Shown piece by piece: positions 1 to 9,589 of a DNA stretch of 64,000 bases (the first letter of the stretch is position 1; every line of letters begins with the position of its first letter). The translations under genes and the position numbers were made by a program. The DNA lies in contig NZ_JAIQDI010000002.1 in assembly GCF_020034665.1 (NCBI RefSeq), forward strand, positions 310,001 to 374,000. The letters run 5' to 3'. The stretch is from Niabella beijingensis (GTDB lineage Bacteria > Bacteroidota > Bacteroidia > Chitinophagales > Chitinophagaceae). Under the pieces are notes generated by a model that worked only from the letters and a program-made list of their open reading frames with translations, had not been told where the DNA came from and ran no database searches.

Positions 1-445
1 AGGTGCCGGGATCAATACTGCGATGTATAACAGAGAACGGTTCGTGTTTCCTAACTCCGTATACAAGGACCCGGCAACAGGAAAATATGTGGATAACACA
101 AATATTACAGTGGCGGACGGAGGACCAAACTTTTGGACTCAAAACGATACCAGGCGCGCAGTGACGATGAACTATGTTACATCAGGGGCATTCTGGAAAC
201 TTCGTGAAGTGTCCCTGAGTTACCGTCTTCCACAAACGATATTGAATAAAACCGGCTTTATTAAAGGCGTAGAAATTGCAGCCATCGGACGTAATCTGTT
301 TGTGTGGACTCCTAAGTCAAACGTATACACTGACCCGGAATTTACCGCAAATGCAAACGGAACCGGAAATAGTATCGGGTTGAATGATTTAGGTCAGATA
401 CCACCATCCCGGTATTATGGTGGTACACTCACGCTTAAATTCTAA
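1..445 (+). CDS. SusC/RagA-type TonB-dependent receptor, C-terminal fragment (cut by window start)
   Basis: The reading frame is already open at base 2 and ends at a TAA at 443-445, so only about the last 147 codons are present and the start lies outside the window. The visible part has the closing strands of a SusC barrel: FWKLREVSLSYRLP, then IGRNLFVWTPKSNVYTDPE, ending in YYGGTLTLKF with the terminal aromatic residue usual for outer-membrane barrels. The SusC at 3754-6903 has a matching segment (NLLLWTPKSNPFTDPE). SusC proteins are outer-membrane channels that import oligosaccharides or peptides with energy from TonB. A SusD-type lipoprotein follows after 11 bases, the standard pairing, so the two are presumably co-transcribed. 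The substrate cannot be told from this fragment. Confidence 0.93.
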   Translation, partial: GAGINTAMYNRERFVFPNSVYKDPATGKYVDNTNITVADGGPNFWTQNDTRRAVTMNYVTSGAFWKLREVSLSYRLPQTILNKTGFIKGVEIAAIGRNLFVWTPKSNVYTDPEFTANANGTGNSIGLNDLGQIPPSRYYGGTLTLKF

Positions 446-456
446 TAAACTAAAAC

Positions 457-2133
457 ATGAATATGAAAAAGATTTCAATATATATATTTTCCATACTTGC
501 CTTTGGAGGTTGCAAAAAATTTGTAGATATTAATGATAACCCAAATGCAGCTACAGGAAAGATCGATGAAGAGGTACTAATGCCAAAAACCATCGTGGAA
601 TATGCAAACGGCGGTCCGGCTGCTGATCTTTATGGCGCAGGAATGGTGGGCTACTTAGTGAATCCTGGCGGCGTGTCCGGCTTTGGCTCGGTAATTACGT
701 ATAATTACGGGCCGGGCGATTTTGCAGCTTTTTGGAATATTTATGATAATATACAGGACCTGAATGAAATTATAAAAAGAGGAGAGACCGACCCTTCGTT
801 CCTTTATTACTCCGGTGCTGCAAAAGTATTAAAGGCGTTAAGCTATCAGCAACTGGTGGATACGTATAATAATGTGCCTTATTCGGCAGCAAACCAGGGT
901 GGTAATAACCTGACCCCGGAGTATGACAAAGCAGAAGATATTTATAAATCACTGGCGAGCCTTGTTGATGGTGCAATGAAAGATTTTACAGATGGTGCTG
1001 TTAATCCTACTTCGCTGGCATTGACCAATGCAAGGGATCCTCTCTTTCAGGGCAATATAACCAACTGGAAAAAGCTAGCAAATACAGTAAAACTCCGGAT
1101 CATATTAAGGGCGAAGGAGAAAATTGCGTTTGAAAATACAACGTTTTCTTCCGATGGTTTCTTAACAGAGGACGCTATTGTGCAACCGGGTTATACAAAT
1201 GTTGATGGCAAAGTGAATCCCACTTGGACAAGAGCATACAATGTAGCAGGATCACAACAGGGGGGCGGATTGCAGCAAAGAGTACCTTCATTTTATATTT
1301 TGGGTTTTTACAATAACAATAAATTGAACGACAAATTCAGGGGATATCTGATGTATCGTTCATTTCCAAATCCGGGTGTCAACCAGCTTGGATTCGATCC
1401 GGGTACAGATGCCGCTGCAAGGGTTAAAGCTCCCAATGATTGGTTTTTAGCAAAAGGAACGCCTTCTGCATCTAACTTTTTGGGCATCGGTGTATTTAAA
1501 GGTCCGGATGCGTTTCAACCCATTGTGTTGGCTGCTGAGAGTTATTTCCTGCAGGCAGAAGGGGCGTTAAAGGGACTTGTTACTACCATCACAGCAAAAG
1601 AGGCATTCGAAAAAGGGATCCTGGCTTCTTTTACGTATCTGAATAAGGATAAAAATAATGCAGTGTCTACCACCATTTCAGTGAATAAGACGACAGGGGA
1701 ACTGGTGAAGGACAAACCAGCTAATGATCCCAATTACGTGGCCATTAACCCCGCATCAGAGGTTGAAACTTATAAAGCAGATAATAGTGGTAATTATCTC
1801 GTTGATTTTGATCTTGCAACGACCAGTGAGCAAAAGTTAGAGGCGATCATTACCCAGAAGTATATCGCGTTAAATCTTCTGTTTGGAGGAGAAGCCTGGA
1901 ATGAATACCGTAGAACCGGATATCCCAAAACAACACAACCCAGCGTCGCAAATAAATACACCAGTTTTGCTTCTTTGCAATCTTTAGCCACCACCCCAGA
2001 TAAGCTTCCCACAAGAATCCAGTACCCTACAAATGAGTTTCAATATAATACAGTTAATGTTAACGCTCAAAAAGGCACTGCACCGAATGGTGGTATTAAC
2101 GTATTGGCAGATAAGATTTTCTGGGCAAAGTAA
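457..2133 (+). CDS. SusD/RagB-family (SusD-like_2) substrate-binding lipoprotein
   Basis: This 558-residue protein begins with a lipoprotein signal peptide whose lipobox FGGC puts the lipidated cysteine at residue 19, followed by the common KKFVDINDNPNAA start of SusD-like_2 proteins. The body carries typical family segments such as LVDTYNNVPYSAA, the NWKKLANTVKLRIILRA helix and, near the end, FGGEAWNEYRRTGYP. SusD proteins are alpha-helical TPR-like lids on SusC channels that bind substrate at the cell surface. It lies 11 bases after the SusC fragment. An alternative ATG is two codons downstream; either gives the same mature protein. The family is clear, the ligand unknown. Confidence 0.95.
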   Translation: MNMKKISIYIFSILAFGGCKKFVDINDNPNAATGKIDEEVLMPKTIVEYANGGPAADLYGAGMVGYLVNPGGVSGFGSVITYNYGPGDFAAFWNIYDNIQDLNEIIKRGETDPSFLYYSGAAKVLKALSYQQLVDTYNNVPYSAANQGGNNLTPEYDKAEDIYKSLASLVDGAMKDFTDGAVNPTSLALTNARDPLFQGNITNWKKLANTVKLRIILRAKEKIAFENTTFSSDGFLTEDAIVQPGYTNVDGKVNPTWTRAYNVAGSQQGGGLQQRVPSFYILGFYNNNKLNDKFRGYLMYRSFPNPGVNQLGFDPGTDAAARVKAPNDWFLAKGTPSASNFLGIGVFKGPDAFQPIVLAAESYFLQAEGALKGLVTTITAKEAFEKGILASFTYLNKDKNNAVSTTISVNKTTGELVKDKPANDPNYVAINPASEVETYKADNSGNYLVDFDLATTSEQKLEAIITQKYIALNLLFGGEAWNEYRRTGYPKTTQPSVANKYTSFASLQSLATTPDKLPTRIQYPTNEFQYNTVNVNAQKGTAPNGGINVLADKIFWAK

Positions 2134-2169
2134 AACTAAAATACTTTATTTATTAATAATACTACTTAT

Positions 2170-3018
2170 ATGAAAATAATTGCATTTTTTTTGTTTTTAT
2201 TTACTCTTACTGGGCTTTATTCCTGTCTGAAGGATGACAGCACTATAATTAAACCAGAGGGTAGCAACAGTGTTGTCGAATTTGGTAACCCCAGTGGGTT
2301 GAGCTCAAATACTACCGATCCTTTACGATTTTACATACTAAGTTTTGATATTTCACCATTAGATACAATTGTAATACCAATTACCTATTCGGGGCCAAGA
2401 GATGCTGGCAAAGATATTACAGTTGATATTGCATTGGAACCAACACTAGTTGATGATTATAATGAAGCACATGATGAGGCGTACGAAATACTGAATTCTA
2501 ATATTTATACGCTTCCGGCTACTGTAGTTATTAAGAAAGGCTCTAGGATTGCAAATTTGATAATTCCTGCTAAAATTGATCAAATTGATTTTGATGCATC
2601 CTATGTGCTGCCTTTGAAAATTACAAGTGCTTCAGGAGAAACCATAGGTGCAAATTTCAGTAAGATTTTAGTTAGCATTGGTCCTAAGAACAAATATGAT
2701 GGTAAATATAACTATAAATCGTCTGCAGCTCAAACATTATTGCCTAACAGAAATGCAAACGTGGAGCTGAGAACAGCCGGACCCAATCGTGTAAGACTAA
2801 TACCTGGTTTAGTCGCTAATTATTCTAATGAAGTATATTATAATATTGATCCAATTACAAATCGCGTGACGACAGAAATGACGACTTTATTACCAATTGG
2901 AAATAACTTTCCGGAAAGTAGATATGATCCAGGTACTAAAACATTTTATCTTAAGTGGACTTCAGATGGAGGGGCAAGGTTTTATGAAGAGACAATTACT
3001 TATCAAGGACCTAGATAA
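2170..3018 (+). CDS. DUF1735-like surface lipoprotein
   Basis: The 282-residue product has a lipoprotein signal peptide (hydrophobic residues 4-17, lipobox GLYSC, cysteine 19). Residues about 35-180 resemble a DUF1735 (BT_3987-type N-terminal) beta-sandwich: a conserved hydrophobic start, DITVDIALEPTLVDDYN, then LPATVVIKKGSR and YVLPLKITSASG. Proteins of this type are surface lipoproteins encoded with SusC/SusD pairs and are thought to help bind glycan or protein ligands. The gene lies 36 bases after susD, so it is likely the third gene of the operon. Its base composition is visibly more AT-rich than its neighbours, which may reflect separate acquisition. The DUF1735 assignment rests on recognition of the pattern and is moderately certain. 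Confidence 0.75.
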   Translation: MKIIAFFLFLFTLTGLYSCLKDDSTIIKPEGSNSVVEFGNPSGLSSNTTDPLRFYILSFDISPLDTIVIPITYSGPRDAGKDITVDIALEPTLVDDYNEAHDEAYEILNSNIYTLPATVVIKKGSRIANLIIPAKIDQIDFDASYVLPLKITSASGETIGANFSKILVSIGPKNKYDGKYNYKSSAAQTLLPNRNANVELRTAGPNRVRLIPGLVANYSNEVYYNIDPITNRVTTEMTTLLPIGNNFPESRYDPGTKTFYLKWTSDGGARFYEETITYQGPR

Positions 3019-3050
3019 ATTTAAAAGTATTTGTACATGAGGATGTGGAT

Positions 3051-3094
3051 AGGGCGGCCCAAAGGTATAATTTGATAAGCCGCTTTATTTTTTT
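3051..3094 (+). terminator. Probable intrinsic terminator of the first SusC/SusD operon
   Basis: GCGGC at 3054-3058 pairs with GCCGC at 3079-3083; the stem extends outward by A-T and G-T pairs. It is followed by a T-rich run at 3084-3094. It lies 33 bases after the stop of the DUF1735-like gene. The 20-base loop is long, so this is a plausible but not strong terminator. Confidence 0.55.
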
Positions 3095-3753
3095 ACAGTG
3101 CATGATCAAAGTATATAAGACTTTACTGATGAGTTATTATCATTTTATAGTGAAATATCGAAGGCGCTTATAACCTGATTGTTCTGTATGATTGTAAATA
3201 AATTAGGGTTGACGGCATACATGAGAAGAAGCTTGTAGCTCTAACGATTACGCTCTTGTTAAACTCAATTAGGAGACAGTTTAAGGACGTCTATAGAGGA
3301 ATTTTTTCTTGATTTTACCGTCGGATAAGAAATGTCAATCCTAAATCGTAATGTTAATATAAATAGTCAAGCAACCTGTGTAACACCCTAACATATAAAC
3401 CGGGAGATCTGCATTTTCTCTAAATGCGGAAGGGGAAGTCATTTTTTTGATTCAATGCAGTCGTCCCGAAAGGGATGGGGATGGAAAATTTCCAAAAAAT
3501 GCATTGATTTAAATCAAATTTTTTGATTTTTTCCAATAAATACCGGATCTGTACAAGCGATTGTAAATCAGCTTGAAATGTTCGCTATGCAACTATTTCT
3601 ATCTTGAATTAACGGTTGTTAGTGTTTGGGGAAGGTTAAAAAAACATCAACATTTTGTTAAAACATTGTACTTTGCGATACATTTCTTGACAAACTGTTT
3701 TGTTGTGAAGTTGACTTTATGACTGACTATTTTCTATTAACAAAAAAAAATCC
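3095..3753. other. AT-rich non-coding region upstream of the second SusC operon
   Basis: About 660 bases with no supportable gene on either strand. Contents seen: a TCCC-GAAA-GGGA mini-hairpin at 3464-3475, a perfect 14-base palindrome at 3504-3517 (TTGATTTAAATCAA), and a TACTTTG motif at 3669-3675 that is one base short of the Bacteroidota -7 consensus TAnnTTTG. The size and position suggest the regulatory region of the following operon, but no operator or regulator is identified. Confidence 0.5.
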
Positions 3754-6700
3754 ATGAGAAGACTTGTATTGCTATTAGCACTCCTTGCCTGCTCCATGTT
3801 GGTTTTTGCCCAGACAAAAACGATAACAGGTGCTATTAAGGATGAAGCAGGGAATGCGATTCCCTTTGCCACTGTCGCGGAAAAAGGAACGAAAAACGCC
3901 ATTTCTGCTAATGCCGATGGAAATTTTAGCATAAGCGTCAAAGAAGGCGCAACGCTTACGATTTCGGCAGCAGGGTTTAATTCCATTGATAAAAGCACAA
4001 TGGAAAACCTGAAAGAAATTATTTTAAACAAAGAAGGTAAAGAGACGATCGAAGAGGTGGTCGTTACAGCCGTTGGTGTAAAACGGTCTGAACGTTCGTT
4101 GGGTTATGCTTCCACACAGGTAAATGCCGACGAGTTGACTGCCAACGGTAACAGAAGTGCATTAAATGCATTACAGGGAAAGGTCCCCGGGGTGGAAATT
4201 ACTTCTGCTTCCGGTGCACCGGGTGCATCTACCCGTATCATTATGCGTGGTTTTAGCTCTCTCGGTGGTTCAAACCAGCCACTTTATGTAGTGGATGGGG
4301 TACCCGTAAGTAATGGGCAGGTAGGTGAAACCGATCTGAATGGCGGCCTGGATTTTGGTAACCGCGGAAACGATATTAACCCGAATGACATCGAATCGAT
4401 AAATATCCTTCAGGGTGGTTCAGCAACAGCTCTTTACGGATCCCGGGCAGCATCCGGTGTGGTGCTTATCACAACAAAGAACGGGTCGAAATCAAATGGC
4501 AAGGCCAGTGTTGATATCGCTTCTGCAACAACTTTTGAAACGCCGCTCCGGCTGCCCTTTATGCAGAATGAATTCGGACAGGGATGGTATAATCGGACAA
4601 CGGCTGAAGGGGGTGATTTGCAGGAAAACGGTAGCTGGGGACCGCGCTTTGACGGCGTAAATCGTCCCTGGGGATTTGTGGTAGATAATCAGCAGCTTGT
4701 TAAACCTTATTCTGCGCTTAAATCCAATGTGAGGGACTTTTTTGATGTTGGAAAGACATTAAATAATTCAGTATCAGTAAAAAATGGGGATGAAAATAAA
4801 AGCTATTATGTCTCTTACGGAAATATTCTGGCCGATGGTATTATGCCCACAGATGCAGATTCTTATAAAAGACATAATGTGGCATTGAGGGGGAACACTA
4901 AATTTTTAAAGATATTTAATGTAAGCGCCTCCGTAAATTATATCAATAAATCTTCAAAATATGTATTGACAGGGCAGGATCAGTCTGTGCTCGATGGTTT
5001 ATGGCAGGCTCCAAGGGATATTAGTTTTGTAGACCAGGAAGACTATCATAATAAATTTTATAACGTTGACAACTATTATACATTATACGCTCAGAACCCG
5101 TATTATGTACTGAAAGAACACGGGAACCGGTTCGAGGAAAACCGGATATTCGGAAATTTGTCTGTTGATGCTAAAGTGACCCCCTGGTTAACGGCTACTT
5201 TTAAAGCAGGTAATGACGCCTCCAGCAGCACTGCAAAGAGCTGGAGGGCGATAACACAATCAGCCAGAACAAAAAGTAATGAGGAGTTGGGACGAGTGAC
5301 GGAATCTTCTTATTCTTCCTCTGAGTTTAATACGGATTTTTTCCTGAATATTAAACCACAGATCAGCCAGGATTTTACATTGGATGCGATTGTGGGGCAT
5401 AACTTCAACCAGCGGGATGGCCGCACACAAACTTCAGAGGTAAGAGGACTGGATATTCCCGGGTATTATAACCTGGCAAACAGCTCCTCGACTCCTTCGG
5501 TTACCGCTACCCTGTCAAAACGCAGGTTGGTGGGATTGTATGCCAGTGCCAACCTCGGATTTAAGAATATGCTGTTCCTGAATCTTACCGGCCGGAATGA
5601 CTGGTCCTCCACACTGCCTGCTTCAAACAGGTCCTTCTTCTATCCGGGAGCGAGCCTGAGCTTTGTGTTCTCCGAATTGCTCACCAATAAAGACGTATTG
5701 TCATTTGGTAAGATCCGGATGGGAGCTGCAAGGACTGGTAAAGACGCAGACCCCTACCAGATCTATTCGGTGTTAAATCAAGCCTCTTTTACAGATGGAT
5801 ACCGCAACTTCGATTTCCCGCTTGAGGGCGGCGTTAATGGTTTTAGTGTATCTAACTTAATAGGTAACCAAAGTTTGAAACCTGAGATCTCAACCGACTA
5901 TGAGATCGGTACCGATCTGAAATTTTTCAGAAACAGGATCGGATTGAATTTTACAGCTTATAACAAGATCGTAACAAACCTTATCTGGACCTCCACAATT
6001 CCTTCAAGTACCGGATTTACAGCCCAGACGCAAAACCTTGGTAAAATAACCAACAAAGGAGTTGAAATTGCGTTGAGCGTTATCCCGGTACAAAATCAGG
6101 ACTGGAATTGGGAAGTGTTTTCCAACTACTCGCGCAACCGTAACCTGCTTGTAGAGCTGGTAGAAGGACTGGATCAAATTCCTCTGGGTGGTACCGGATC
6201 AATCGGCTTTGTTGCCCGTCCTGGAAATCCACTCGGTTTATTTGAAGGAACGGTGGTGGAAACCGACCCACAGGGAAGAGTTGTGGTAGATGCCAAGGGC
6301 TTACCGATTATGAAGGCGGAGAAACAAGCATTGGGCACATCTCAGAACAATTTCAGGATCGGCGGAGGAACGACATTAAGTTATAAGAACTGGAGCATGC
6401 GACTGGTGGGTGATTATCGCAAAGGTGGTGTCATGTACTCCCGCACAGCAGAGATGATGTATTTTACCGGAAATGCGATCCAGACTACATATAATGATCG
6501 GCAGCCGTTCATTGTACCCAACTCGGTACAAAAAGTGGGTGACACGTATGTAGAAAATACAACACCCATTGCTGGGTTCGATCATAATCTCAATTTGTAT
6601 TTCAATCAGGATTACAATGCGGGTGTTGGATCTGCCTATGTGTTGATGTCAAAAACCTTTTTCAAATTAAGAGAATTCAGTTTATACTATTCATTCCCCA

Positions 6701-6903
6701 AAGAGTGGATTTCCAGATCCTTTATCCGGTCCGTTGATCTGGGCCTTATTGGTACGAATTTGCTGTTGTGGACTCCGAAATCTAATCCATTCACCGACCC
6801 CGAGCAAACAACATTTGGTACTGATATGGCGGCTGATTACGGAGATTTTGGTGCAGCTCCAACTACCCGGAGTATCGGTTTTAACTTAAAACTCGGGTTT
6901 TAG
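3754..6903 (+). CDS. SusC/RagA-family TonB-linked outer-membrane transporter
   Basis: This 1049-residue protein is full length for SusC. It has a signal peptide (cleavage near VFA|QTK, residue 19), a carboxypeptidase-regulatory-like beta-sandwich at about 22-98, a TonB-box-like EEVVVTAVG at 100-108, a plug domain with PLYVVDGVPV near 186, and a C-terminal 22-strand-type barrel closing in SIGFNLKLGF. It would import a ligand across the outer membrane using TonB energy, with the SusD lid encoded 29 bases downstream. Residues 20-58 are nearly the same as the equivalent part of the SusC at 10200 (30 of 39 by hand count), while the barrels differ. With the following three lipoproteins it resembles the order of the Bacteroides thetaiotaomicron BT2264-2261 peptide importer, so peptide rather than glycan import is a reasonable inference. 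Confidence 0.96.
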   Translation: MRRLVLLLALLACSMLVFAQTKTITGAIKDEAGNAIPFATVAEKGTKNAISANADGNFSISVKEGATLTISAAGFNSIDKSTMENLKEIILNKEGKETIEEVVVTAVGVKRSERSLGYASTQVNADELTANGNRSALNALQGKVPGVEITSASGAPGASTRIIMRGFSSLGGSNQPLYVVDGVPVSNGQVGETDLNGGLDFGNRGNDINPNDIESINILQGGSATALYGSRAASGVVLITTKNGSKSNGKASVDIASATTFETPLRLPFMQNEFGQGWYNRTTAEGGDLQENGSWGPRFDGVNRPWGFVVDNQQLVKPYSALKSNVRDFFDVGKTLNNSVSVKNGDENKSYYVSYGNILADGIMPTDADSYKRHNVALRGNTKFLKIFNVSASVNYINKSSKYVLTGQDQSVLDGLWQAPRDISFVDQEDYHNKFYNVDNYYTLYAQNPYYVLKEHGNRFEENRIFGNLSVDAKVTPWLTATFKAGNDASSSTAKSWRAITQSARTKSNEELGRVTESSYSSSEFNTDFFLNIKPQISQDFTLDAIVGHNFNQRDGRTQTSEVRGLDIPGYYNLANSSSTPSVTATLSKRRLVGLYASANLGFKNMLFLNLTGRNDWSSTLPASNRSFFYPGASLSFVFSELLTNKDVLSFGKIRMGAARTGKDADPYQIYSVLNQASFTDGYRNFDFPLEGGVNGFSVSNLIGNQSLKPEISTDYEIGTDLKFFRNRIGLNFTAYNKIVTNLIWTSTIPSSTGFTAQTQNLGKITNKGVEIALSVIPVQNQDWNWEVFSNYSRNRNLLVELVEGLDQIPLGGTGSIGFVARPGNPLGLFEGTVVETDPQGRVVVDAKGLPIMKAEKQALGTSQNNFRIGGGTTLSYKNWSMRLVGDYRKGGVMYSRTAEMMYFTGNAIQTTYNDRQPFIVPNSVQKVGDTYVENTTPIAGFDHNLNLYFNQDYNAGVGSAYVLMSKTFFKLREFSLYYSFPKEWISRSFIRSVDLGLIGTNLLLWTPKSNPFTDPEQTTFGTDMAADYGDFGAAPTTRSIGFNLKLGF

Positions 6904-6932
6904 AACATTACTAAACACTAAAAAGGAAAATA

Positions 6933-8327
6933 ATGAATATTAAGAATTATATACTAATCTTTATAACCGCCGGAGTGCTTGGAAGCGGTTGTAAAAAGGG
7001 TTTTTTTGATATTAATGTAAGCCCGAACAGCCCGGAGGAAGCCACACCTGCCCTGGTGCTGCCGAGTGGGGTAGCCGGCTCCGCATTTGTTTTTGGCGGA
7101 TATTACCAGGCGGTAGGAGCTTACTGGACGCAGCAATATACTCAGGCGCCAGGAGCCTCGCAATGGGCCAGCTGGGAGTCTTATAATCTGACGGACAATG
7201 ATTTTGACCGGCAGTTCACACTCCTTTATGCTGGTGCGCTTTATGATTACAAATACGTAAAAACTATGGCGAGTGCTGCAGGAAACTGGAAGTTCTACGC
7301 GATCGCCGGCTTAATGCAGGCCTATACCTTTCAGGTGCTGGCAGATGTATATGATAAGATCCCTTTTTCTGATGCACTGAATGGTGAAGGAAACTTACAG
7401 CCCAAATATGATGACGGACCGGCTGTTTATGAAGGAATATTAGCGTTGATCGATGACGCACTGTCTAAAGATTTTACAGCATCAACGGTAAAGGATCCGG
7501 GGACCACAGATGTGATCTTTGGGGGGAATATGGCCAAATGGCAGCAGTTTGCCAATACCCTGAAACTGAAGATCTATCTCCGTTATGTAAATGTGGACGC
7601 TAATAAATACGCCACCCAGATCAAGGCATTGCTGGACGAAAACAACTTCCTGGCAGAAGACGCTGCATTTACTTCCTTTAAGGACCAGGAAACCGGTTAC
7701 AACCCCTTCTATAACACATTTGTGAGCCGTTTGGCTGGTAATGTGATTGCAAATACAACCTTAATGAGCTGGCTGACCGAGCATGACGATGCCAGAAGGG
7801 GGGGGATATATAAAGCTTCCGAAACCGGCAATGCCTGGACCTCTTTAAATACAGGTGACTTTCAGACAACCCCCGGGGCAACCATTAAAAACTATGCAAC
7901 ACCTAATATCAATAGTACTTATCCGGTGTACTTTTTTACAAAAGAAGAGGTATTATTCCTGGTTGCCGAAGCAGAAGCCCGTTACGGTACTGCTGCCAAG
8001 GCAAAAGCAGCCTTCGATGCAGGTGTAGAAGCTTCGTTTAAAAGTTTTGGCCTGGCAGGAGACGCGATTGTATACCCATACAACGGTATACCATCGATTA
8101 TTGAGCAAAAGTGGGTAGCAGCTGCCAATAAAAGAGCATTGGAAGCATTTTTTGACTATAACAGGACCGGATACCCGGCAAATACCTTTACCAAGTCAAA
8201 GACATCCATCTGGACAAACGATGATCGGCCCAAGCGGTTCTTTTTTCCGGCAAGCGAACGTAAATCTAATTCCAATACACCAAGCAGAGTCGACCTGAAT
8301 GTACCGGTATGGTGGGCTAAAAAATAA
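6933..8327 (+). CDS. SusD/RagB-family (SusD-like_2) lipoprotein
   Basis: The 464-residue product has a lipoprotein signal peptide with lipobox GSGC (cysteine 20) and the family start KKGFFDINVSPNSPEEA. Further SusD-like_2 marks are FQVLADVYDKIPFSDAL, the WQQFANTLKLKIYLRYV helix, and KRALEAFFDYNRTGYP near the C terminus. An AAAAGG ribosome-binding-like run lies at 6921-6926, seven bases before the ATG. It is the surface lid partner of the SusC encoded just upstream. The protein is shorter than the SusD at 457 but still within the family range. Confidence 0.95.
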   Translation: MNIKNYILIFITAGVLGSGCKKGFFDINVSPNSPEEATPALVLPSGVAGSAFVFGGYYQAVGAYWTQQYTQAPGASQWASWESYNLTDNDFDRQFTLLYAGALYDYKYVKTMASAAGNWKFYAIAGLMQAYTFQVLADVYDKIPFSDALNGEGNLQPKYDDGPAVYEGILALIDDALSKDFTASTVKDPGTTDVIFGGNMAKWQQFANTLKLKIYLRYVNVDANKYATQIKALLDENNFLAEDAAFTSFKDQETGYNPFYNTFVSRLAGNVIANTTLMSWLTEHDDARRGGIYKASETGNAWTSLNTGDFQTTPGATIKNYATPNINSTYPVYFFTKEEVLFLVAEAEARYGTAAKAKAAFDAGVEASFKSFGLAGDAIVYPYNGIPSIIEQKWVAAANKRALEAFFDYNRTGYPANTFTKSKTSIWTNDDRPKRFFFPASERKSNSNTPSRVDLNVPVWWAKK

Positions 8328-8338
8328 AAAACAAAGAC

Positions 8339-9052
8339 ATGAATAAGAAAATACGAAATATACTGATTCTGTTGGCAGTGTGCGTTACCATGATATCCTC
8401 GTGCAAAAAAGATTCTAAAGGTGTATCTTTTGTAACAACTTATGCTGATATAGTACTGAAAAGCACCAGTACAATAGCATGGCAAATAGGTGAGCCATTT
8501 GTAGACCCGGGATTCACGGCAAATGAAGGAGAAACTGATCTTACTCAATCTGTGACCGTAAAGTCTAATGTGGATGTTTCAAAACCTGGTGTATACTCGG
8601 TGTCCTATACGGTTTCAAACAGCGATGGATTTCCTTCAACCGTAACCAGGGCAGTGGTCGTTTGCGAAACAGCAGCGCCATTAAACGGCTTTTACCAGTC
8701 CTCCATCGTCCGGAACGGTTCTACCAAGCGCGGGCCGTTTGCCCAGTTGATTTACGGGATCGGAAATAACCGGTACCATGTTCAGGATCTATTAGGAGGC
8801 TGGTATGATATAGGAAGCGCATACGGTCCGGCATATGCGGGTGCGGCAATCGTTGAGTTAAAAAATAATAATACATTCGAATTGATATCTTCAGAAGCTT
8901 TGGGATTCTCCGAAGGATCAGCTCCCATTTTTACAACACCGGCTACTTACAACCCACAAACAAAGACCATTGCTTTTACCAGTATGATGGCAGACACACC
9001 AGACTATTTGTTTGCGGTAACCATGGTTAATTCCGGATCTATAAATCAATAG
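8339..9052 (+). CDS. DUF5012/DUF5011-like accessory lipoprotein
   Basis: A 237-residue lipoprotein (lipobox MISSC, cysteine 22). Residues about 36-115 form an Ig-like DUF5011-type domain, seen in WQIGEPFVDPGFTANEGE and PGVYSVSYTVSNSDGFPSTV. The C-terminal half (PLNGFYQSSIVRNG onward) resembles the DUF5012 type found beside SusCD pairs. The gene is 11 bases downstream of susD, within the same operon. Related small lipoproteins are known as extra subunits of the BT2261-2264 SusCD complex, so it probably sits on the outer surface and contacts the transporter. The exact domain assignment is from memory of the family and should be treated as likely, not proven. Confidence 0.75.
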   Translation: MNKKIRNILILLAVCVTMISSCKKDSKGVSFVTTYADIVLKSTSTIAWQIGEPFVDPGFTANEGETDLTQSVTVKSNVDVSKPGVYSVSYTVSNSDGFPSTVTRAVVVCETAAPLNGFYQSSIVRNGSTKRGPFAQLIYGIGNNRYHVQDLLGGWYDIGSAYGPAYAGAAIVELKNNNTFELISSEALGFSEGSAPIFTTPATYNPQTKTIAFTSMMADTPDYLFAVTMVNSGSINQ

Positions 9053-9067
9053 TTAAAATTTGAAATT

Positions 9068-9529
9068 ATGAAAAAGAGTAAAATATATTTATCAGGCAGC
9101 TTACTTATTCTGTCCCTTGTCTTTTTCTCCTGCCAGAAAAAAATTGAAAAGGAATATAGTTGGGCTTACCCGGTGGCTGGTGATTGGACACTAAAGGCTC
9201 ATGTGGGTACCGATGAAGTAGCAGGACCTTTTGAGGTGAAAATTTATAATTCTTCCTTTGGTCAGGATTCCATCTGGATCGACGATTATAACGGCAACTT
9301 CTACCAGATAAAATTCAAGGCAAAAGTGGATATGTCGAATCTGACATTTCAAACAGGGGGGTCTAAAAATGCTATATCCGGATACGATATCGATGTGAAA
9401 GTAACAGATGGAAAGGTCATTAACAATGATAGTCTTTCCTTTAAAGTAGAGTTTTCGGATGATCCGGGAACGATCTTTACAGTAGCCGGTCACCGGACAA
9501 CCTCTTACGACGAATATATGCAGAATTAA
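9068..9529 (+). CDS. Small lipid-binding-type (Lipid_bd-like) accessory lipoprotein
   Basis: A 153-residue lipoprotein (lipobox FFSC, cysteine 22). After the anchor it has YSWAYPVAGDWTLKAHVG, then alternating beta strands (VKIYNSSFGQDSIWIDD, YQIKFKAKVDMSNLTF) and a short C terminus, as in the small lipocalin-like proteins annotated as lipid-binding hydrolase-like in SusCD loci. It lies 15 bases after the DUF5012-like gene and is the last gene before a strong terminator. Its position matches the smallest accessory lipoprotein of the Bacteroides BT2261-2264 complex. No catalytic residues are evident; a structural or ligand-binding role is the more likely one. Confidence 0.72.
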   Translation: MKKSKIYLSGSLLILSLVFFSCQKKIEKEYSWAYPVAGDWTLKAHVGTDEVAGPFEVKIYNSSFGQDSIWIDDYNGNFYQIKFKAKVDMSNLTFQTGGSKNAISGYDIDVKVTDGKVINNDSLSFKVEFSDDPGTIFTVAGHRTTSYDEYMQN

Positions 9530-9554
9530 TATAAGCTGTTTATAACCTATAAAA

Positions 9555-9589
9555 GGGAGCTGTTTCAAAAACGGCTCCCTTTTTATTTG
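9555..9589 (+). terminator. Intrinsic terminator of the second SusC/SusD operon
   Basis: GGGAGC at 9555-9560 pairs with GCTCCC at 9574-9579, and the stem continues inward as TGTTT/AAACG to leave a three-base loop, giving about 11 pairs. It is followed by TTTTTATTT. It lies 25 bases after the last stop codon of the operon and is the clearest terminator in the window. Confidence 0.9.
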
